From Amycolatopsis thermophila (GTDB taxonomy: Bacteria; Actinomycetota; Actinomycetes; Mycobacteriales; Pseudonocardiaceae), in NCBI RefSeq assembly GCF_030814215.1, contig NZ_JAUSUT010000001.1, positions 6,510,001 through 6,574,000 on the forward strand: 64,000 bases of DNA, given 5' to 3'. The translations under genes and the position numbers were made by a program. A model generated the notes under the pieces. It saw only the letters and a program-made list of their open reading frames with translations. It was not told where the DNA came from and ran no database searches. Positions 42,791-51,815 of this stretch are shown here, piece by piece. How positions within the stretch are numbered: the stretch's first letter is position 1; the number at the start of each line of letters is the position of its first letter.

Positions 42791-43954
42791 TCAGTCGTCG
42801 GTGCCGAGGATCAGCGTCGAGTGGTAGTCGAGAACCCCGCCGTTGCCCGAAACGAGCACGCGGTCGTGCCGCTCGACCTGGCGGTCACCGCCTTGACCGC
42901 GGGCTTGGACGACGCCTTCGTGCACCGGCGTCATGCCCCACATGTAGAAGGCGCTCAGCTCGCCGCCGCCGGTGTTGACCTTCAGCTTTCCGCCGGGGCC
43001 GAGCATCCCCGGTTCGGACAGCGCCGGACCGCCTTCGCCCTTGGGCACGAAGCCGTAGTCCTCCAAGGTGAGCAGGGCGGTGAAGGTGTAGCAGTCGTAG
43101 ACCTCGACGACGTCGATCTCGTCGAGCGTGACCCCGGCCATCTTGAGTGCCCGCGGGCCGGCCGAGGCGGCTCCGCTGACGAGGCCGAAGTCGTCGTTGC
43201 GGAGCCCCGCGTTCCCCGGGTGTGCCTGCGCCCAGCCCAGTACCCGCACCGGAGGCTGCCGCAGGGCGCGAGCGCGGTCGAGCGAGGTGACGACGACGGC
43301 GACCCCGCCGTTGCTGACCAGGCAGCAGTCGTACAGGTGGAACGGTTCTGCGATGTAGCGGCTGGCGTGGTACTCCTCCAGCGTCAGCGGGGTTCCGTAG
43401 AACTGCGCGATCGGGTTGAGCTGCGCCCACTCCCGCTGCGCCACCGCGATGTGACCGAAGTGGTCCTGCGTCGTGCCGTACTTCTTCATGTGGCGGCGGG
43501 CCGCCAGTGCGTACATGGTGTTGGCCGAGGAGATCCCGCTCGCGGCCGTGATACCGCGCCAGCCCGTGGCCACCGACCTGGCCGCGTAGGATTCCGACAC
43601 CCGGGTCTTGTCCTTGAGCGGGTCGTCGGCCCACACGACGGCGATGGTGTCGGCCATGCCGGACTGCACGGCCATCGACGCGTACTGGATCATCTGCGCA
43701 GCCGTAGAACCGTAGCCCTGCATGTAGGTCAGCAGCTTGAGATCGGTGAGGCCGAGGTCACCTTGCAGGTGGATCCCCATCGAACCGGTGACACCGCCGG
43801 ACATGAGCAGCCCGTCGACGTCGGTCAGATTCAGCCCCGCGTCGTGGACGGCGAGGCGGACCGCCTCGGCGGCGAACTGCGGCGCAGTCCGGCCGTAGAC
43901 CTTGCCTTGTGCGGTGATGCCCAGACCGGCGATCGCCGGCTCCCTGAACGACAT
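42791..43954 (-). CDS. Thiolase-like lipid-transfer protein (Ltp2-type, probable retro-aldolase)
   Basis: 387 residues from the ATG at 43954 with AGAGGGA upstream. Thiolase fold, but the N-terminal nucleophile position reads GYGSTAAQMIQYASMAVQSG with no cysteine. The C-terminal active-site region is VEVYDCYTFTALLTLEDYGF and NTGGGELSAFYMWGMTP. That pattern is typical of Ltp2-like aldolases that cleave a beta-hydroxyacyl-CoA together with a DUF35 partner, as in cholesterol side-chain removal. A cysteine-dependent thiolase reaction is unlikely. Confidence 0.82.
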   Translation of the reverse strand: MSFREPAIAGLGITAQGKVYGRTAPQFAAEAVRLAVHDAGLNLTDVDGLLMSGGVTGSMGIHLQGDLGLTDLKLLTYMQGYGSTAAQMIQYASMAVQSGMADTIAVVWADDPLKDKTRVSESYAARSVATGWRGITAASGISSANTMYALAARRHMKKYGTTQDHFGHIAVAQREWAQLNPIAQFYGTPLTLEEYHASRYIAEPFHLYDCCLVSNGGVAVVVTSLDRARALRQPPVRVLGWAQAHPGNAGLRNDDFGLVSGAASAGPRALKMAGVTLDEIDVVEVYDCYTFTALLTLEDYGFVPKGEGGPALSEPGMLGPGGKLKVNTGGGELSAFYMWGMTPVHEGVVQARGQGGDRQVERHDRVLVSGNGGVLDYHSTLILGTDD

Positions 43955-43964
43955 GGTGGTCCCT

Positions 43965-44789
43965 CTACTTTCCCTGCCACCGCGGCACGCGCTTTTCGGC
44001 GAATGCCCGCATGCCCTCCTGGGCGTCGGCGCTGGTGATGACGTTCTTGCCTTCGACTTGCGAGCGCTCCCAGTCCGGCTGCTCGGCCACGACGGCACCG
44101 TTGGTGATGCCGCGGGCGATGCGCTTGCTCGCCTGCACCGCCACCGGGGCGTTGGCCATGACCCGGCCGGCCAGCTCGAAGGCCGCGTCCAGCAGCTCTC
44201 CGGCCGGCACCACCCGGTTGACCAAGCCCAGCTCCGAGGCTCGTTGCGCGGAGATCGGCTCGCCGGTCAGGATCGCTTCCATCGCGATCTTGACCGGGAT
44301 CTGCCGGCCCAGGCGGAACGCCCCGCCGGCGCCGGCGTAGATGCCGCGCTTCACCTCGGGAAGGCCGAAGGACGCGGTGTCCACGGCGACCGCGAGATCG
44401 CTGGCCAGCACGATCTCCGTGCCACCGCCGAGGGCGAAACCGTTGACGGCGGCGATGACCGGCTTGGAGATCGCGTGCCGCACGAACCCAGCGAAGCCCC
44501 ACCGTTCGACGCGGGGATCGTCGAGGTGAACGCCGGCCGCGGCTTGCTTGAGGTCCTGCCCGGCGCAGAAAGCCTTCTCGCCCGCGCCGGTGACGATCAC
44601 GACCCACACGTCGGTCTGGTCTTCCGCGTAGTCCAGTGCTTCGCCGATCCCGAGGGTGACCTGCGTGTTGACGGCGTTGCGGGCGTCCGGGCGGTTGATC
44701 GTCACGAGCAGGACGTGCCCGTGCAGCTCGACCCGGACGGCGTCGCCGCCGGCGGTCGGCACGACGGTCGCCGTCGCGGGATCGGTCAT
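43965..44789 (-). CDS. Enoyl-CoA hydratase/isomerase (crotonase)
   Basis: 274 residues from the ATG at 44789 (GAGGAAG upstream). Crotonase motifs: LLVTINRPDARNAVNTQ, the oxyanion-hole region TGAGEKAFCAGQDLKQ, AAVNGFALGGGTEIVLASD, and PEVKRGIYAGAGGAFRL with one acidic residue (Glu) where a hydratase uses two. It would hydrate the enoyl-CoA made by the dehydrogenase pair, giving the beta-hydroxyacyl-CoA for the aldolase. It is the first gene of the leftward operon. Confidence 0.92.
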   Translation of the reverse strand: MTDPATATVVPTAGGDAVRVELHGHVLLVTINRPDARNAVNTQVTLGIGEALDYAEDQTDVWVVIVTGAGEKAFCAGQDLKQAAAGVHLDDPRVERWGFAGFVRHAISKPVIAAVNGFALGGGTEIVLASDLAVAVDTASFGLPEVKRGIYAGAGGAFRLGRQIPVKIAMEAILTGEPISAQRASELGLVNRVVPAGELLDAAFELAGRVMANAPVAVQASKRIARGITNGAVVAEQPDWERSQVEGKNVITSADAQEGMRAFAEKRVPRWQGK

Positions 44790-44912
44790 CGCTTCCTCAC
44801 TTCGTTGTGCTTTCGCGTGCTCTGCCATCCACGGTCGCACCATTCGAGCAGGGCGTAAACGATCAGCCCGCTCACGACCACGTGAGCCGTTGGGAAACGC
44901 ACCGGTGTCGTG

Positions 44913-44937
44913 ATCTGTGATGTACAGCAACACAGAT
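44913..44937. promoter_or_regulatory. LysR-type (T-N11-A) dyad in the divergent promoter region
   Basis: ATCTGTG and CACAGAT are separated by 11 bases and lie between the divergent crotonase and CoA-transferase starts (44790-45036, otherwise non-coding). The LysR regulator at 47471 is the obvious candidate ligand. Confidence 0.6.
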
Positions 44938-45036
44938 GCCGCGCCAACATCGATTGCGGGACAGCTCTTCCCGACCATCCAGATGTCCTCATGGACCCGG
45001 GTGTCCGCATTTCGTCCGCCGACAAGGAGGTTGGTC

Positions 45037-47418
45037 TTGACCGACAACACCCCCAGCTACGACCCGCCGCTGCTCGGTGTCCAGGTGGTCGATCTCGTGT
45101 CCGGTCCCATGCAGGCCGTCGGCCGGCACCTCCTGGACCTCGGGGCCTCCGTGCACCGAGTGCGTCTGAGCGGCGTGACCAGCGACGCCGGCTCCGGACC
45201 CGTCGTCGACGGTGTTGCGCTCGGCAGCGTGCTCGCCGCCCGCGGCGCCACGGAGTCGGCGCTCACTCCGGACTCGCAGACCTGGCAGGACCTGCTCGCG
45301 GACGCCGACCTGCTCATCGAGAACACGGCGCCGGGAAGTGCGGCAGAAAGCAGACTTGACGTCGAGGCGATTCGCCGGGCGCACCCATCGCTGGTGATCC
45401 TGTCGGTCAGCGACTTCGGCCGTGGCAACGCGTTCAGCACCTGGCAGGCCACCTCACCGGTTTTCCACGCACTGACCAGCGAACTGTCGCGCTCCGGTCT
45501 GCCCGGCCGGCCGCCGCTCATCCCGCCTGCCGAGCTGCCTTACGACGTCGCGTCGGCTCAGGCCGTGTTCCAGCTGCTGAGCCTCTACCTCGACCGGCTG
45601 CGCACCGGAGCCGGAAACCGGATCGACTTCTCCGTCCTCGACGGGGCGATGCAGACGCTCGACCCCGCCTACGGCATGGCCGGCAGCGCCGCGGCCGGCG
45701 TCCCGCCCAGTCAGGCGCCCCGCGGCCGGGCCGACGAGCGGTACAAGTACCCCATCATCCCGTGCAAAGACGGGTTCGTCCGCATCTGCGTGCTGGCCAA
45801 GCGGCAGTGGCGCGGCATGTTCGCATGGATGGGCCGGCCCGAGGAATTCGCCGACGCGAAGTACGACAACCTCATGGTCAGGTTCGGCTCACCGACGCTG
45901 CTGCCCGCGATCGCCGGGTTCTTCGCCGACAAGACCCGTGCCGAGCTCGAACAGCAGGGCCAGGAACACGGCGTTCCCACCGCCGCCGTCCTGACGCTGG
46001 ACGAAGCGCTGCAGACCGAACAGATCAAGGCACGGGCGTTCCTGCGCGACGTCGAACTCGCTCCGGGCGTCACCGGCCCGGTCCCAGCCGGTGTCGTCGA
46101 GATCGACGGCGCCCGTGCGTGGGTCGACGACGTCCCCGCCGCCCCTGCACCGAGCCGCACGGTGGAGCGCACCAGCGGTCGCCCCAGCGGCCTTCCGCTC
46201 TCGGGACTGCGGATCCTCGACCTCGGGGTCATCGTGGTCGGCGGCGACACCGGCCGCCTCTTCGGCGACCTCGGCGCCGATGTCATCAAGGTCGAGAACT
46301 CCGCCTTTCCGGACGGCGCCCGCGCCGCGCAAGGGGCGACCGGGATGGCGCCCGGCTTCGCCGCCGGGCACCGCAACAAGCTCAGCATCGGGATCAACCT
46401 GCGCGATCCCGAAGGCCACCGGCTCCTGCGCGAGCTCGCCCGATCCGCCGACATCGTCCTGACGAACTTCAAGCCGGGAGTGATCACCTCTCTCGGCCTC
46501 GACTACGCCTCGCTCCAGGACGTCAACCCCGGCATCGTCGTCGTCGACAGCTCGGCGTTCGGCCCGACCGGCCCCTGGGCCAAGCGCCTCGGCTACGGCC
46601 CGCTCGTCCGGGCCGCCGCCGGGTGCACCGACCAGTGGGTCTACCCGGGCGAACCGGGTAGCTTCAGTGATGCGGTCACCGTCTACCCGGACCACGTCTG
46701 CGCCCGGATCGGTGCCTACGCCGCGCTCGCCCTGCTCGTACGGCGCCGGCGGACCGGACGCGGTGGCTCGGTCAGCATCGCTCAGTCCGAGGTGATGCTC
46801 AGCCACTTCGCCACGAGGATCGCCGCCGGTGCACGCGCGGACGGGCCCGAGCACGACGCGCCATGGGGCCTGTTCCCCGCCGCGGGCGACGACGAATGGG
46901 TGGCGGTAACCATCCGTGACAACGCGGACTGGACCGCACTGTGTTCGGTGATCGACCGGCCCGACCTATTGGCCGACCGGTCGCTCGCCGACGCCGCCGG
47001 TCGGGACGGCCAACGTGATCGCGTCGACGAAGCGGTCGCGGCGTGGACCGCGCTGCACTCTCCTGCCGATGCGATGGCTGCCCTGCAGGCCGCCGGCGTC
47101 CCGGCCGGCGCGATGCTGCGTGGAATCGACCTGCCTGAGTGGGACTACTACCGCGCACGCCGGTCCTTCCGCGACGAGCCCCACCCGCTCAGCGCGGAGC
47201 CCTATGTGCTGGAAAACGTGCAGATCCATGCCGACGGAATCACCGATCCGCCACTGCGCCCCGCGCCCCTGCTCGGTGAGCAGACCTACGAGATCGCCCG
47301 GGAACTGCTGGACCTCGACACCACCCACGTCGACGATTTGGTGCGGCGGGGAGTGCTCGAAGCCAGCAGCACGCGGGTCGAGCCGGCGCCGGGCAGCGTC
47401 ACGGCCGACCCGCGCTGA
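45037..47418 (+). CDS. Double-domain CaiB/BaiF family CoA-transferase
   Basis: 793 residues from a TTG at 45037 with AGGAGG six bases upstream; no ATG or GTG fits as well. Two family III CoA-transferase domains are fused: about 1-385 (DLVSGPMQAVGRHLLDLGASV through LDEALQTEQIKARAFLRDVE) and about 395-785 (LRILDLGVIVVGGDTGRLFGDLGADVIKVE onward). The first half keeps RIDFSVLDG, with an Asp in the position expected for the nucleophile. The second has VSIAQSEV there, so it may be catalytically weak. It probably activates the substrate acid with CoA. Confidence 0.9.
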   Translation: MTDNTPSYDPPLLGVQVVDLVSGPMQAVGRHLLDLGASVHRVRLSGVTSDAGSGPVVDGVALGSVLAARGATESALTPDSQTWQDLLADADLLIENTAPGSAAESRLDVEAIRRAHPSLVILSVSDFGRGNAFSTWQATSPVFHALTSELSRSGLPGRPPLIPPAELPYDVASAQAVFQLLSLYLDRLRTGAGNRIDFSVLDGAMQTLDPAYGMAGSAAAGVPPSQAPRGRADERYKYPIIPCKDGFVRICVLAKRQWRGMFAWMGRPEEFADAKYDNLMVRFGSPTLLPAIAGFFADKTRAELEQQGQEHGVPTAAVLTLDEALQTEQIKARAFLRDVELAPGVTGPVPAGVVEIDGARAWVDDVPAAPAPSRTVERTSGRPSGLPLSGLRILDLGVIVVGGDTGRLFGDLGADVIKVENSAFPDGARAAQGATGMAPGFAAGHRNKLSIGINLRDPEGHRLLRELARSADIVLTNFKPGVITSLGLDYASLQDVNPGIVVVDSSAFGPTGPWAKRLGYGPLVRAAAGCTDQWVYPGEPGSFSDAVTVYPDHVCARIGAYAALALLVRRRRTGRGGSVSIAQSEVMLSHFATRIAAGARADGPEHDAPWGLFPAAGDDEWVAVTIRDNADWTALCSVIDRPDLLADRSLADAAGRDGQRDRVDEAVAAWTALHSPADAMAALQAAGVPAGAMLRGIDLPEWDYYRARRSFRDEPHPLSAEPYVLENVQIHADGITDPPLRPAPLLGEQTYEIARELLDLDTTHVDDLVRRGVLEASSTRVEPAPGSVTADPR

Positions 47419-47470
47419 ACCGGCCTATGATCGGTGACAGCGAGTCACCGAGGACACGTGGGACGGCCAG

Positions 47471-48406
47471 ATGGAGATTGACTTCACCCGCCTGAAGTAC
47501 TTCCTGGCGGTCGCGGACGAACTGCACTTCAAGCGCGCCGCCGAGCGGCTGCACATCACGCCACCGCCGCTGAGCAAGCAGATCAAGCTGCTCGAACGGG
47601 AGCTCGGCGGCGCGCTGTTCGAACGCGATTACCACGAGGTCCGCCTGACACCCCTCGGCGAAGCATTGGTCGAACCGGTCCGGAGGATCCTCGAGCAGGT
47701 AGCCGAACTGAAGGTCACCGCCGACACCGTCATCAAGCAGGTCGCACCGCTGCGCGTCGGCGCCACCGCTTACGCCCCGTCGGACCTGGTCAACGCGTTC
47801 GAAGACGCCGTGGCGAGCCTGACTTCGACTCCCACCGTCTTCAGCATCCCCGGTTCCGCGGCCGAGGTGGCCGCCCACCTCGTCGCGGGGCACCTCGACC
47901 TGGGCTTGATCCACCTGCCGCCCACCGACGAACGCATCGACTACCGCGTCATCGCCAAGTACCGCAGCGGCATCGCGGTGCGCAGCGACGACCCGCTGGC
48001 CGAAAAGGACCTCATCGTCCTCGACGACCTGCGCGACCGGGAGGTCGCCGTCGACTTCGCCGGCGCCAACCCGTTCATCCTGGCCAACGTGACCCGCCGG
48101 CTCACCGCCCGCGGGATCACCAAGCTCGTCCAAGCCAGCCCGACCGGAAGGGGCAGCGAGATCGAGGTGGCCGCGCAGGTCCGTTCGCGCCACCTGGCCG
48201 TGATGATCAGCTACGCGCCGACTTCTTTCCTCGGCCGGGTGTTCTCGCCGCCGGAGTTCACGCTGATCCCGATCGACGAAGACAGCTGGGAGGCCGGCGA
48301 GCTGGCCATCGCGTGGGCGCGCGAGCGAAGCAGGCAGCACGTCGCTCTCGAGCCGGCTATCGACGAGCTGGTAGCGGCCTTCCACGGCGGCTCGCCCAGC
48401 GCCTAG
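47471..48406 (+). CDS. LysR-family transcriptional regulator
   Basis: 311 residues. N-terminal winged helix (LKYFLAVADELHFKRAAERLHITPPPLSKQIKLLERELGGALFERD), linker helix, then a periplasmic-binding-protein-like effector domain. It starts 52 bases after the CoA-transferase. A T-N11-A dyad in the upstream divergent region suggests it controls both operons in response to a pathway CoA ester or acid. Confidence 0.95.
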   Translation: MEIDFTRLKYFLAVADELHFKRAAERLHITPPPLSKQIKLLERELGGALFERDYHEVRLTPLGEALVEPVRRILEQVAELKVTADTVIKQVAPLRVGATAYAPSDLVNAFEDAVASLTSTPTVFSIPGSAAEVAAHLVAGHLDLGLIHLPPTDERIDYRVIAKYRSGIAVRSDDPLAEKDLIVLDDLRDREVAVDFAGANPFILANVTRRLTARGITKLVQASPTGRGSEIEVAAQVRSRHLAVMISYAPTSFLGRVFSPPEFTLIPIDEDSWEAGELAIAWARERSRQHVALEPAIDELVAAFHGGSPSA

Positions 48407-49014
48407 ATGTACCTGGCCATCATGTAGGCCCACTCGGTTTGCAGGGTGCGGTTGAAGCGTGGGTGGCGAACCAGGCCGCGACGCGTAGCAGGACCCGGCG
48501 CAGGTGGAGCCGCGTTCGTCGGCGTGGATTTCGGCGTAGGCGAGCCGGATTGGTCATCCACGGCGGCGTGGACGTAGTCATAGCCCGGGCCGCGTGCCGA
48601 GCGGGGGGCAGGTGCCGCGGCCATGGGCGCGCCAGCCCCCGCCGGGTGGGTTTTTGCCGATCCTTTTCACGTCCAGATGCACCGGGTCCCCGGGTGCGGG
48701 GTGCTCGTAGCGGCCGGTACGGCGGGTGGCGCGGATACGCTGCCCGGTCACCGGATCACACTCGGCCAGCCGGGGCGGCCCATGCCGGGCCAGGATGCGT
48801 GACACCGTGCGCACCGGGACACCCGTCTCTCGGGTGATCCGCGCGGGGCCGCAGCGCAACCCCAGCCTCGTTTCGATGACCCGCCGCCCGGTCTCGGCCG
48901 TGGTGCGGCGGAAGTGTGCTGCGGCGGCTGGATCGGTTGGCCAACCCGGCCAGCGACCCGCGTGACCAGCAGCAGACGAGCATGAACGGTCAAACGAGCG
49001 TCAGCGTGTCCCAC
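48403..49014 (-). pseudogene. Degenerate IS481-family transposase
   Basis: Fragments in different frames line up with an IS481 transposase: GHADARLTVHARLLLVTRVA at the start, a helix-turn-helix part (ETGVPVRTVSRILARHGPP), CDPVTGQRIRATRRTGRYEHPAPGDPVHLDVKRIGK, GYDYVHAAVDDQSG, and RFNRTLQTEWAY at the end. Frameshifts and an internal deletion that removes much of the DDE domain make it inactive. Confidence 0.75.
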
Positions 49015-49321
49015 AGAGGCCTCCGGCTAGGGTGACTGACTTCGCGATCACCACCGCACCGACACGCCGTCACCAACCTCACGGCCAAGTGCACCTGGGT
49101 GTACCGGTTCCCTGGTCGTGTCGGTCGGCCTGCTGACAACGACGACGGGAGTGCGGCGACGCTACCGCTGCTCGCCCACGGCGCACTGACCCGAGTTCTC
49201 CGTCGCGCTTGTGGGGTAAACTCGGCGGGCGGCCGGCGGCCTGGTGGTAGTTGCAGCGGGCGGGCTGCTCCCCCCGAACCCCGGGGGCGGATCGTGTCGG
49301 GCGCGGCCCCCGGGAGAGCCG
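49015..49321. other. Intergenic region without a recognised gene
   Basis: About 300 bases between the IS481 remnant and the membrane-protein gene. Short open frames are present but show no recognisable similarity. I see no clear promoter. The sequence just upstream of 49322 is G/C-rich (CCCCCGGGAGAGCCG), and GGGAGAG there can serve as the ribosome-binding site. Confidence 0.4.
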
Positions 49322-50614
49322 ATGGACGACGACGAAACGGACCGGACCGGCCTCCGGCGGCTGACCGGCGCGTACCGCCGGGTCTACGGCCGGCTGCCGC
49401 CACCGGTGCAGCTGGTCGGGTTGCAGCTATGGCTGCCGGTGGCCTTCATCGTCCTGTTCTGCTTCTGTTACATCGCCGCCTTCCACGCGCCGAAGATCCA
49501 CCAGGCCCCGGCCGCGGTGGCCGCCCCGGCCCCGGCGGTGGCCGCCCTCCAGCAGGCGACCGGGACCGCCGTCGACTACCGCACCGTCGCCGACGCCGCC
49601 GCAGCACAGGCCGAAGTCCGCGACGGGTCGGTCATCGGCGCCCTGGTCGACACTACGGGTGCGCACCCGACGCTGTACGTGGCCAGTGCCCACCAATACC
49701 AGACGGCGACGATCGCCCAGAGCCTGTTCACGCCGGTCTTCGCCGCGCAGGGCAAACAGCTGACCGTGCAGGACCTCGCCCCGCTGCCGCCGTGGGACTC
49801 CTTCGGCATGACGACGATGTACCTGATGCTCGCATGGTGCATCGGCGGCTACATGGTCTCGATGTTCATCGGGATGATGGGCGCCCCGCTGCTGCACCGC
49901 ACCCGGGTCGCGATCATCGTGGGCGGCGCGGTGGTCCTGTCCCTCGTGTCCAACCTGCTGGCCGGTCCGGCGATCGGCGCATTCCACGGCCACTTCTGGC
50001 AGCTGACCGGTATCGCGATCGGCTGGATCATCGCGATCGGGCTGACCGTCAACGGGCTGAGCTACTTCGCCGGCCGGTTCATCACCCTGCCGGCGATCCT
50101 GCTGTTCGTCTTCCTGTCCATCCCCTCCAGCGGCGCCGCCTACCCGACCTGGATGCTCCCGTCGTTCTTCGGCGATCTGCAGCACTACGTCGTCGGCTAC
50201 GGCATGACCGAGATGATCAAGCGGACGCTGTACGGGGTGGGCCAGCCCTACGCCTTCGGCCTGCTGCAGATCCTCTGCTACGCCGCGGCCGGGGTGGTGC
50301 TCATGGCGATCGGCAAGCCGTTCCGGCAGCGACGGGAGGTCCGCCGGATTCTGGCGCAGCGGACCACGATGATGGCCGACGCGCAGAACGCCAACCGGGA
50401 GCAGGGACTCAAGCTCCGCGAGCGGGTCCTCGCGCATTACGGAGTGCCAGACGCAGACAGCGCCGAGGACGCAGAGGATGTCCTGGCCGGTGAGGAGCTC
50501 ACCGGTGACGCGTTCTCCAACTACGGCCGGCCGCTGTCCGGCCTCGAAAGCGGCCCCGGCCGCGATGAGCACCGCACACACGCGAAGGGCCGACCGGCAC
50601 CGCCCGAGCGGTAG
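49322..50614 (+). CDS. Polytopic membrane protein, ABC-2/DUF3533-like
   Basis: 430 residues. One N-terminal transmembrane helix (LWLPVAFIVLFCFCYIAAF, about 37-55), an extracytoplasmic domain (about 60-160, ending PLPPWDSFGM), then five or six helices (TTMYLMLAWCIGGYMVSMFIG onward), and a charged cytoplasmic tail. This topology matches DUF3533/YhgE-Pip-like and ABC-2-type permease relatives. No ATPase partner lies next to it, so an exporter role is uncertain. The gene sits among transposon remnants and may be a transferred accessory gene. Confidence 0.75.
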   Translation: MDDDETDRTGLRRLTGAYRRVYGRLPPPVQLVGLQLWLPVAFIVLFCFCYIAAFHAPKIHQAPAAVAAPAPAVAALQQATGTAVDYRTVADAAAAQAEVRDGSVIGALVDTTGAHPTLYVASAHQYQTATIAQSLFTPVFAAQGKQLTVQDLAPLPPWDSFGMTTMYLMLAWCIGGYMVSMFIGMMGAPLLHRTRVAIIVGGAVVLSLVSNLLAGPAIGAFHGHFWQLTGIAIGWIIAIGLTVNGLSYFAGRFITLPAILLFVFLSIPSSGAAYPTWMLPSFFGDLQHYVVGYGMTEMIKRTLYGVGQPYAFGLLQILCYAAAGVVLMAIGKPFRQRREVRRILAQRTTMMADAQNANREQGLKLRERVLAHYGVPDADSAEDAEDVLAGEELTGDAFSNYGRPLSGLESGPGRDEHRTHAKGRPAPPER

Positions 50615-51081
50615 CGCACGCACATCCGCCGTGGGGCGTCAGCAGACCGGCCTTCCTGACCAGCGGTCCGGGCTGCTGGGGACACCCCTTCACTTCGGGG
50701 GTGAGGTGGCGCCCGCGACTTGCCGCCAACTCCCCCCATGTGCTCTCACGGGGGAATCGGCGTTCGAATGCCCAGGCCTTCATACCCACCAACTCATCTT
50801 GCTGCCGAACTCACCTGCCGGTGATTCCGCCACCGGCCACCCCGGCGGCCGGTCGCGGGCAGCAGTGGTTCGATGTGGGCCGAAGCGGTGTCGGTGAGTT
50901 CATGCCGGCCGAGCATCCCCCAAGCCTGAATCACACCCCTGAAAGGTTGCCAGGACAGGCCCAAGTTGTACCCACCCCGTCGGCTGCATGGGTTTGCTCA
51001 AGGTTTGGTTGACACCTCACCTTTGAGACTGCGGTCTCGCCTGCCGCGCAGCAGGTTCTCGACGCACTGAACACCGGGGAC
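50615..51081. other. Intergenic region without a recognised gene
   Basis: About 470 bases, less GC-rich than average. Several short open frames exist on both strands but none resembles a known protein. The frame of the next gene stays open leftward to a TGA at about 51010, so its natural start may lie within this region or have been lost. Confidence 0.4.
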
Positions 51082-51393
51082 ATGCTCGAAGTCCACTTCG
51101 GCTCGGGACACAAGTACTCAGCCGGGAAGGTCTGGAAGCAGAACTTCAGCCCGATGCGGTTTTCCGGCTGGTTGTCGAAGGACTTCGACGGCTACCGGTT
51201 CACCGGGGAGAAGCCCGTTAGCGTCGAAGGGGCACAAGCCATCCACGATGCGATCCACGAGAACGGCGACGATTCCCTGTTTGCCTGGATCGTCGACTAC
51301 TGTTGCGAAGGATGGCTGATCTGTGACGACAGTTCAGGCGAAGCGGCCGACTTCTTCCATCTCGACGCGGACGAACGGCTCCCCTCGCCGGGG
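51082..51393 (+). CDS. Hypothetical protein, possibly the N-terminal half of a frameshifted gene
   Basis: About 104 codons with natural-looking sequence (MLEVHFGSGHKYSAGKVWKQ, then FAWIVDYCCEGWLICDDSSG). The frame is open past 51393, but the translation there becomes low-quality. The +1 frame, from about 51395, becomes the better one. Either two overlapping genes or one gene with a frameshift would explain this. The ATG at 51082 is the only good start, and no ribosome-binding site is clear. Base composition is lower in GC than the core genes. Confidence 0.45.
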
Positions 51394-51400
51394 CGTGACG

Positions 51401-51775
51401 GTGACCGACTACGAGGTCGTGGTGAGCCAGGCGCTGAAGAACCTGATGTACCTGGATCGGCGCCGGCTGATCGGTCGCCTCAGCCGCCCTTCACTTGCCG
51501 ATCCGGCGAGCTGGATCGACGGCGATCGGGTTCACGACAAAGGGGCGGGCTTTCTGGAGAAGCTCGAAGCTGCCGGGGCGCAGGGGCGGACCGAAGTGGT
51601 GATCGTGCAACCCAATCTCAGCAGAGGGCGGTACCGGCGGCTGACTGCGGACATCGAGGCCGGCATCGTCTCCCGCGACACCCTGCGCCTGCAACTGCTC
51701 GAGATGCTGCTGAAGACCGCGCGACTGGCCGCTGTCCGGTACGTGACCGATCTGACCATGATCGGCAGCGGCTGA
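51401..51775 (+). CDS. Hypothetical protein
   Basis: 124 residues from a GTG at 51401 (another GTG at 51395). TDYEVVVSQALKNLMYLDRRRLIGRL is followed by a helical region ending LRLQLLEMLLKTARLAAVRYVTDLTMIGSG. It is read in a different frame from the upstream segment and begins where that one decays. No family is recognised. Confidence 0.5.
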   Translation: MTDYEVVVSQALKNLMYLDRRRLIGRLSRPSLADPASWIDGDRVHDKGAGFLEKLEAAGAQGRTEVVIVQPNLSRGRYRRLTADIEAGIVSRDTLRLQLLEMLLKTARLAAVRYVTDLTMIGSG

Positions 51776-51815
51776 TGAGCATGCACTGGGCCACCCGTGG
51801 CGCCGGCGATCCAGG

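Noticed and set aside
42791..43954. Ordinary acetyl-CoA acetyltransferase
   Set aside because: The N-terminal nucleophilic cysteine is absent (GYGSTAAQ) and the C-terminal region is of the lipid-transfer/aldolase type.
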